Positions 6,474 through 9,874 of a stretch of DNA of 9,874 nucleotides are shown in pieces. The DNA comes from Trueperaceae bacterium (GTDB lineage: Bacteria > Deinococcota > Deinococci > Deinococcales > Trueperaceae). The stretch spans positions 1 to 9,874 of the forward strand of contig SLSM01000044.1 of assembly GCA_007130445.1 (NCBI GenBank), given 5' to 3'. The notes under the pieces are model-generated. The model saw only the letters and a list, made by a program, of their open reading frames with translations. It was not told the DNA's origin and made no database searches. Position numbers and translations under genes: made by a program. The first letter of the stretch is position 1. Every line of letters starts with the position of its first letter.

Positions 6474-6517
6474 CGCGCGGAGCGCTTCGGGTACATTCGC
6501 CCGGAGCGCTCCGCGCG
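6474..6517 (+). repeat. Long hairpin between the two flavoprotein genes
   Basis: Bases 6474-6491 pair with 6500-6517 over 18 positions with a single T-G wobble (6487/6504), leaving an 8-nt loop. The core arms are GCGCGGAGCG and CGCTCCGCGC. It lies 17 nt after the copy 1 stop and 10 nt before the TATGTT box. A run of seven T follows at 6532-6538, about 14 nt after the stem, too far for a textbook intrinsic terminator. It may end or slow copy 1 transcription, protect its 3' end, or act as a DNA-level operator. Confidence 0.7.
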
Positions 6518-6527
6518 CTCCATGGCA

Positions 6528-6560
6528 TATGTTTTTTTCACGAGGGACCAAGGTCCCTTG
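6528..6560 (+). promoter_or_regulatory. Promoter and 5' hairpin leader of the second flavoprotein gene
   Basis: TATGTT at 6528-6533 fits a -10 box and is followed by a T7 run and CACGAGGGAC at 6539-6548. The CGAGGGAC/GTCCCTTG arms (6541-6548/6553-6560) pair over 8 bp including one G-U, with a CAAG loop. The TATG, T-tract, CACGAGGGAC and GTCCC parts match the leader of copy 1, while the loops differ (ATTC versus CAAG). No clear -35 is seen, but that region lies in the right arm of the 6474-6517 hairpin. The mRNA would start near A6540, giving a leader of about 50 nt. Confidence 0.55.
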
Positions 6561-6589
6561 ACTGCGGCCACCAGCAGGGAGGTATGCGC

Positions 6590-7915
6590 ATGACCACGGG
6601 CATGCAGCGACACCACGTCGTGATCGTCGGCGCCGGACACGGCGGCATCGAGGCCGCCAAGGCGCTCGGCAACAAGGCCGGCGTCGACGTCACCATCATC
6701 GACAAGAACAACTACCACACGTTCCAGGCGCTCCTGTACCAGGTCGCCACCGCGGGCCTCGAGGTCGGCGCCATCGCCCACCAGGTGCGCGGCATCGTCC
6801 GCCGTTACCCGAACGTCCGCTTCCGTCTCGGCCGCGTGATGTCGTTCGATCTCGACGCACGCCACGTGGCGCTCGAAGGTGGCGACACCATCCCCTACGA
6901 CAGCCTGATCGTCGCGGCCGGCACGGTCTACGGCGACCTCGGCGTGCCCGGGGTGCGCGAACACGCCTTCGTGCTCAAGAGCCTGCGCGAATCGGTCGCG
7001 CTCCGCAGCCACATCCTGCACCAGTTCGAGCGCGCGGCACGCCACCCCGACCGCATCCCGGACGGTCGGCTCACGTTCGTCATCGCCGGCGCGGGCCCCA
7101 CGGGGGTCGAGATGGCGGGCGCCCTCAGCGAGCTCTTCGCGGTCGCCGCCAAGGACTACCCCGAACTGGCAGCGCTCGAGAGCGGCCGGCCGAGCGTGGT
7201 CCTGCTCGAGGCGCTCGACGAGGTCCTGGCGGCGTACTCCGAGAAGACGCGGCGATACACCGCCGACGTCCTGCGCCGCCGCGGTGTGGAGCTGCGCCTC
7301 TCGACGCGGGTGAGCACGGTCGAGGCAGGCCACATCGAGCTCGACGACGGCACGCGCATCGCGACGCAGACCTTGATCTGGACGGCCGGCGTGCGCGCGC
7401 ACCCGCTGGCCGAAGCGCTCGGCGTCGAGCTCATGGGGGCGTATCGCGTCCCGGTCACCGAGCAGGGCCACCTCGTCGACCGCCCGGAGGTGTTCGTCAT
7501 CGGCGACATGTCCGGCATGCACGCACCGAACGGCGAGCCCTACCCGATGGTGGCCCAGGTCGCCATGCAGCAAGCCAAGCATGCGGCCAGGCTGCTGCAG
7601 GCTCGGCTCGCGGGCGCAGACGCCACGGCCCCCTTCCGCTACCAGGACCGCGGCATGATGGCGATCATCGGTCGCGGCGCGGGCGTCGCCGAGCTGTCGC
7701 CGCGCCTCGGCGGCATGCGCTTCACCGGCTTCATCGGCTGGCTGGCCTGGTTGTTCATCCACCTGATCTACCTGCCCGGGCACCAGAACCGCATCAGCGC
7801 GTTCTTCTCCTGGGTGTTCAACTTCTTCACCTTCGATCGCGCCGCCCGGTTGCAGCTCGACAAACCCGAGGACACGGCGCACATCCGCCGCACCAGCGGT
7901 AGCATGCCCAGATGA
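6590..7915 (+). CDS. Type II NADH dehydrogenase-like NAD(P)/FAD-dependent oxidoreductase (copy 2)
   Basis: This 441-residue flavoprotein is a paralogue of the upstream gene and closer to the NDH-2 consensus. Seen: FAD site GAGHGG at 14-19, DKNNYHTFQALLYQVATAGL at 38-57, NADH site AGAGPTGVEMAGALSEL at 166-182, VFVIGDMSG at 301-309, and PMVAQVAMQQA at 319-329. The C-terminal FIGWLAWLFIHLIYLPGHQN is expected to sit on the membrane. The likely reaction is NADH:quinone oxidation feeding the respiratory chain. ATG 6590 is chosen because AGGGAGG at 6576-6582 is 7 nt upstream; ATG 6584 is too close to it, and ATG 6602 is further away. The last codons, AGC ATG CCC AGA TGA, contain the TAGCAT box of the next gene and overlap its ATG. 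By eye about half the aligned residues match copy 1 (not computed), so this is an old tandem duplication. Confidence 0.92.
   Translation: MTTGMQRHHVVIVGAGHGGIEAAKALGNKAGVDVTIIDKNNYHTFQALLYQVATAGLEVGAIAHQVRGIVRRYPNVRFRLGRVMSFDLDARHVALEGGDTIPYDSLIVAAGTVYGDLGVPGVREHAFVLKSLRESVALRSHILHQFERAARHPDRIPDGRLTFVIAGAGPTGVEMAGALSELFAVAAKDYPELAALESGRPSVVLLEALDEVLAAYSEKTRRYTADVLRRRGVELRLSTRVSTVEAGHIELDDGTRIATQTLIWTAGVRAHPLAEALGVELMGAYRVPVTEQGHLVDRPEVFVIGDMSGMHAPNGEPYPMVAQVAMQQAKHAARLLQARLAGADATAPFRYQDRGMMAIIGRGAGVAELSPRLGGMRFTGFIGWLAWLFIHLIYLPGHQNRISAFFSWVFNFFTFDRAARLQLDKPEDTAHIRRTSGSMPR
7900..7905 (+). promoter_or_regulatory. Candidate -10 box (TAGCAT) for the monophosphatase gene
   Basis: TAGCAT in the last codons of the preceding flavoprotein gene is followed by exactly 6 nt (GCCCAG) and the ATG at 7912. 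There is no Shine-Dalgarno in this gap, which suggests a leaderless mRNA. The hexamer and spacing are identical to those at 2089-2101. No clear -35 is seen. Confidence 0.55.
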
Positions 7916-8730
7916 CCCACCTCCCACGTGGCTTCGACCAGGCCTCGCTCGACGCGGCCCTCGGCGTCGCGATCGACGCAGCCGACGCAGCCGAGCGAAT
8001 CCACCGTGCCCATCAGGGCGGCGGGATCGCCACACGGTCGAAGTCGACCGAGGTCGATCTCGTCACCGAAGCGGACACCCGTTCCGAGGCGGCGATACGC
8101 GACATCATCGCGGCGCACTACCCCGACCACGCCGTCCTCGGCGAAGAGGCGGGACAAGACGTCGACGCGCGCTGCCGCTGGGTCGTGGACCCCCTCGACG
8201 GGACCGTCAACTACGCGCACGGCTTCCCCTTCTACTGCGTCTCGCTGGCGCTCGAGATCGACGGCGAGGTGGTGCTCGGGGTCGTCAAGGACACCGCCCA
8301 CGGTGAGCGCTTCACGGCCGTACGCGGCCGCGGCGCGTACCTGGACGGGCGCCGCCTGACGGTCACCGACACGACCGAACTGCGCTCCGCGATGGTCTCC
8401 ACGGGCTTCGCCTACGACCCCGACGTCGCCCAGGCCAACGTCGCCGCGTTCGAGCGGGCGCTGCCACGCACCCGGGCGCTACGACGCGCGGGCGCTGCCG
8501 CGCTCGACATCTGCTACGTGGCCGCCGGCCGCGTCGACGCCTTCTGGGAGTTGCGCCTCAACGCCTGGGACGTCGCCGCCGCCTTGCTGATCGTCCGCGA
8601 GGCCGGCGGCACGGTCACGGCCGGCGACGGCTCCCCGTACCGCTGGGACGCCGACGCCTTCGTCGCCAGCAACGGAGCGCTCCACGCTCGCCTGCTCTCG
8701 GTGTTGCAGCTCGGCGACGCCTTGGCCTGA
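7912..8730 (+). CDS. Inositol monophosphatase family protein
   Basis: This belongs to the Mg2+-dependent, lithium-sensitive phosphatase superfamily (inositol-1-phosphatase, SuhB, histidinol-phosphatase HisN, CysQ). The 272-residue product has the full metal-binding set: K44 region (RSKSTEVDLVTEAD), LGEEAG with E78/E79, the signature WVVDPLDGTVNYAHGFP at 90-106 with D93 and D96, and the C-terminal NAWDVAAA with W219-D220. Length is typical. The sequence does not settle the substrate: inositol-1-phosphate, another sugar phosphate or histidinol phosphate are all possible. ATG 7912 overlaps the previous TGA by 4 nt (ATGA) and lies 6 nt after a TAGCAT box, so it probably has its own leaderless transcript. 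It ends 4 nt from the stop of the opposing gene. Confidence 0.93.
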   Translation: MTHLPRGFDQASLDAALGVAIDAADAAERIHRAHQGGGIATRSKSTEVDLVTEADTRSEAAIRDIIAAHYPDHAVLGEEAGQDVDARCRWVVDPLDGTVNYAHGFPFYCVSLALEIDGEVVLGVVKDTAHGERFTAVRGRGAYLDGRRLTVTDTTELRSAMVSTGFAYDPDVAQANVAAFERALPRTRALRRAGAAALDICYVAAGRVDAFWELRLNAWDVAAALLIVREAGGTVTAGDGSPYRWDADAFVASNGALHARLLSVLQLGDALA

Positions 8731-8734
8731 AGGA

Positions 8735-9643
8735 TCAGACGCTCGCCGGCCGACGCACGGGCGCGGCGACCGGAACCTCGGCGAGTCGCACGCCGACCTG
8801 TTCGAGCGCCGCCTCGCTGATCGCCCACAGACGCTCCTGCGCAGCCTCGTCACGCGCCTTCGGAGCGGGCGCGCGCACGCGGCGATCGACCACGTAGGCA
8901 CCGTGCTCGGCCAGCGGGTGGGGCTCTGTCGCGAGCCACACGATCGTGTCCGCGCCGCGCTCGGGTGTCCGGCCGAACAGCCGCTGGGCGCCACGCACGG
9001 CGGTGCCCATGAACCCGTCGACGTGGCCGAACGCCGTCGCGACGAAGCCAGGGTGCATGGCGTACGCGCGCACGACGTCGGCGTCGACGCGTCGCGCCAA
9101 CGCCAGCGTGAAGAGTTGATTGCAGAGCTTCGACCACGCGTACGCGCCCCAGCCATTGTAGCGGCGCTCGGAGTGCGGATCGTCGAGCTGGAGGCGTGCG
9201 CCGAGGGCCGCGTTCGACGACACCGTGATCACGCGCCCACGCGACCTGCCGAGCAGCGGCAGCAGCGGCAGCGTCAACGCGAAGGGGCCGAGGTGGTTGA
9301 GGGCGAACGTCAGCTCGAAACCGTCCTCGGTGCGCACGTGCCGGTTCACGAAGGCCCCAGCGTTGTTCACCAGCACGTCCAGCCGCCCGAAGCGCGCCTC
9401 GAAAGCCTGCGCCAACGCGGCGGCGTCGTGGGGCCGTGAGAGGTCGACAGGCATGAAGCGGACCTCGCCCCCGGTCTCGTGCGCCAACCGCTCCGCCACC
9501 TCCGCGCCCGCGCCTTCGGCGCGCGACGCGCAGACGACCGTGACACCGCGAACGGCGAGCTCGCGGGCCGCGGCCAGGCCGATGCCGGAACTGGCGCCCG
9601 TGACGAGGGCGACCGGGTTCGTGGATGGTTCCTCGTGATACAT
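8735..9643 (-). CDS. Short-chain dehydrogenase/reductase (SDR) family oxidoreductase
   Basis: This is a 302-residue classical SDR, a cytosolic NAD(P)H-dependent oxidoreductase fold. Seen: the cofactor loop TGASSGIG at 15-22, an Arg after the second strand (CASR, R41) that favours NADP(H), DLS at 67-69, NNAG at 93-96, the catalytic serine in TVSSN (142-143), and YxxxK as Y168-AWS-K172, followed by HPGF at 198-201. The spacing and the NHLGPF block resemble retinol dehydrogenase-like or WW-domain-oxidoreductase-like SDRs; the true substrate cannot be read. The protein is longer than a minimal 250-residue SDR, with an Arg/Ala-rich C-terminal tail. The start is taken as ATG 9643 because a TACGCT box lies 6 nt upstream; the in-frame ATG at 9682 lies upstream of that box. 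It converges on the monophosphatase gene with 4 nt between stops. Confidence 0.92.
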   Translation of the reverse strand: MYHEEPSTNPVALVTGASSGIGLAAARELAVRGVTVVCASRAEGAGAEVAERLAHETGGEVRFMPVDLSRPHDAAALAQAFEARFGRLDVLVNNAGAFVNRHVRTEDGFELTFALNHLGPFALTLPLLPLLGRSRGRVITVSSNAALGARLQLDDPHSERRYNGWGAYAWSKLCNQLFTLALARRVDADVVRAYAMHPGFVATAFGHVDGFMGTAVRGAQRLFGRTPERGADTIVWLATEPHPLAEHGAYVVDRRVRAPAPKARDEAAQERLWAISEAALEQVGVRLAEVPVAAPVRRPASV

Positions 9644-9649
9644 GGTGCG

Positions 9650-9655
9650 AGCGTA
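9650..9655 (-). promoter_or_regulatory. Candidate -10 box (TACGCT) for the SDR gene
   Basis: On the minus strand TACGCT is followed by exactly 6 nt (CGCACC) and the ATG at 9643. This is the same leaderless geometry as at 628, 2101 and 7912. The 61-nt gap up to the neighbouring stop at 9705 shows no clear -35 and no terminator. Confidence 0.5.
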
Positions 9656-9704
9656 CGGTGCGCCCCCACGGCGTTCCGTCACCTGGAGCGCCTTCGCGGC
9701 TGCG

Positions 9705-9874
9705 TCAGAAGTCGTCGGGGAACTCCAGCACGCGGTCGCGTGGACGCTTCGGTGCCGCGTCCTCGTCGAGCTCGTCGGCGGTGGGCAGAGGCCGGTCGCG
9801 GCTGGGCGAGCGCCCGCTGGACGACGCGAGCGGCGCCGGCACGGTGCGGTCGTCGGCCGGCACGACGACGGGCG
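9705..9874 (-). CDS. C-terminal end of an unidentified protein (5' end outside window)
   Basis: Reading the minus strand from the right edge gives 55 codons open to a TGA at 9705-9707; the start lies outside the window. The peptide is rich in Pro, Asp, Arg and Ser, looks disordered, and ends RDRVLEFPDDF. GC-rich third positions fit the neighbouring genes, supporting a real coding frame. I do not recognise it. A charged disordered linker ending in an acidic patch plus a terminal Phe recalls the C-terminal tip of single-stranded DNA-binding proteins (usually DDIPF or DDLPF), but the match is loose and could be chance. It would be transcribed in the same direction as the SDR gene, 61 nt upstream of it. 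Confidence 0.55.
   Translation of the reverse strand, partial: PVVVPADDRTVPAPLASSSGRSPSRDRPLPTADELDEDAAPKRPRDRVLEFPDDF

Noticed and set aside
6522..6593. Short reading frames through the leader motif (for example ATG 6529 giving MFFSRGTKVP, or ATG 6522 ending at the copy 2 start) as a conserved leader peptide.
   Set aside because: The motif is read in different frames after the nearest ATG in the two leaders (FFTRD from 5038, FFSRG from 6529), and the only matching frame in copy 2 starts at a different place. The conservation is at the nucleotide/stem level, so an RNA or DNA element is more likely.

Overview
The window is GC-rich with dense, short-gapped genes and no mobile element, CRISPR array or RNA gene that I can see. 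It looks like chromosomal housekeeping DNA of a Deinococcota-type bacterium, perhaps of the Truepera lineage. Two things point there. The HU protein at 2924-3217 closely resembles, from memory, the Thermus HU sequence, especially the arm and C-terminal part. Several genes also have a TAnnnT -10 box only 6-8 nt before the start codon, which is the leaderless-mRNA layout described for Deinococcus. An actinobacterial origin is the main alternative; no search was run.

Layout, left to right. The 3' end of uvrA (nucleotide excision repair) is followed by an unrecognised multi-pass membrane protein, a YihY/BrkB-family membrane protein and a PlsC-type acyltransferase, all on the + strand and nearly gapless. 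A 178-nt regulatory gap with three phased 8-bp repeats and a clear -35/-10 promoter leads into the HU gene, which ends at a strong GC hairpin. Next come sdaAB and sdaAA, the two subunits of the iron-sulfur L-serine dehydratase, overlapping by 4 nt. Two tandem paralogous type II NADH dehydrogenase-like flavoproteins follow. Each is preceded by the same leader: a TATG(C/T)T box, a T-rich tract, then CACGAGGGAC-N4-GTCCC, which forms a small hairpin. An inositol-monophosphatase-family gene overlaps the second flavoprotein gene by 4 nt. A short-chain dehydrogenase converges on it from the - strand with 4 nt between the stops. The right edge holds the C-terminal end of another - strand gene with a charged, probably disordered tail.

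The genes are mostly independent: DNA repair, membrane lipid synthesis, nucleoid structure, serine-to-pyruvate catabolism and NADH oxidation. The clearest system-level signals are regulatory. Leading genes are apparently leaderless, while HU, sdaAA and both flavoprotein genes use strong Shine-Dalgarno sequences, and the two flavoprotein genes share a 5' leader that suggests common control.
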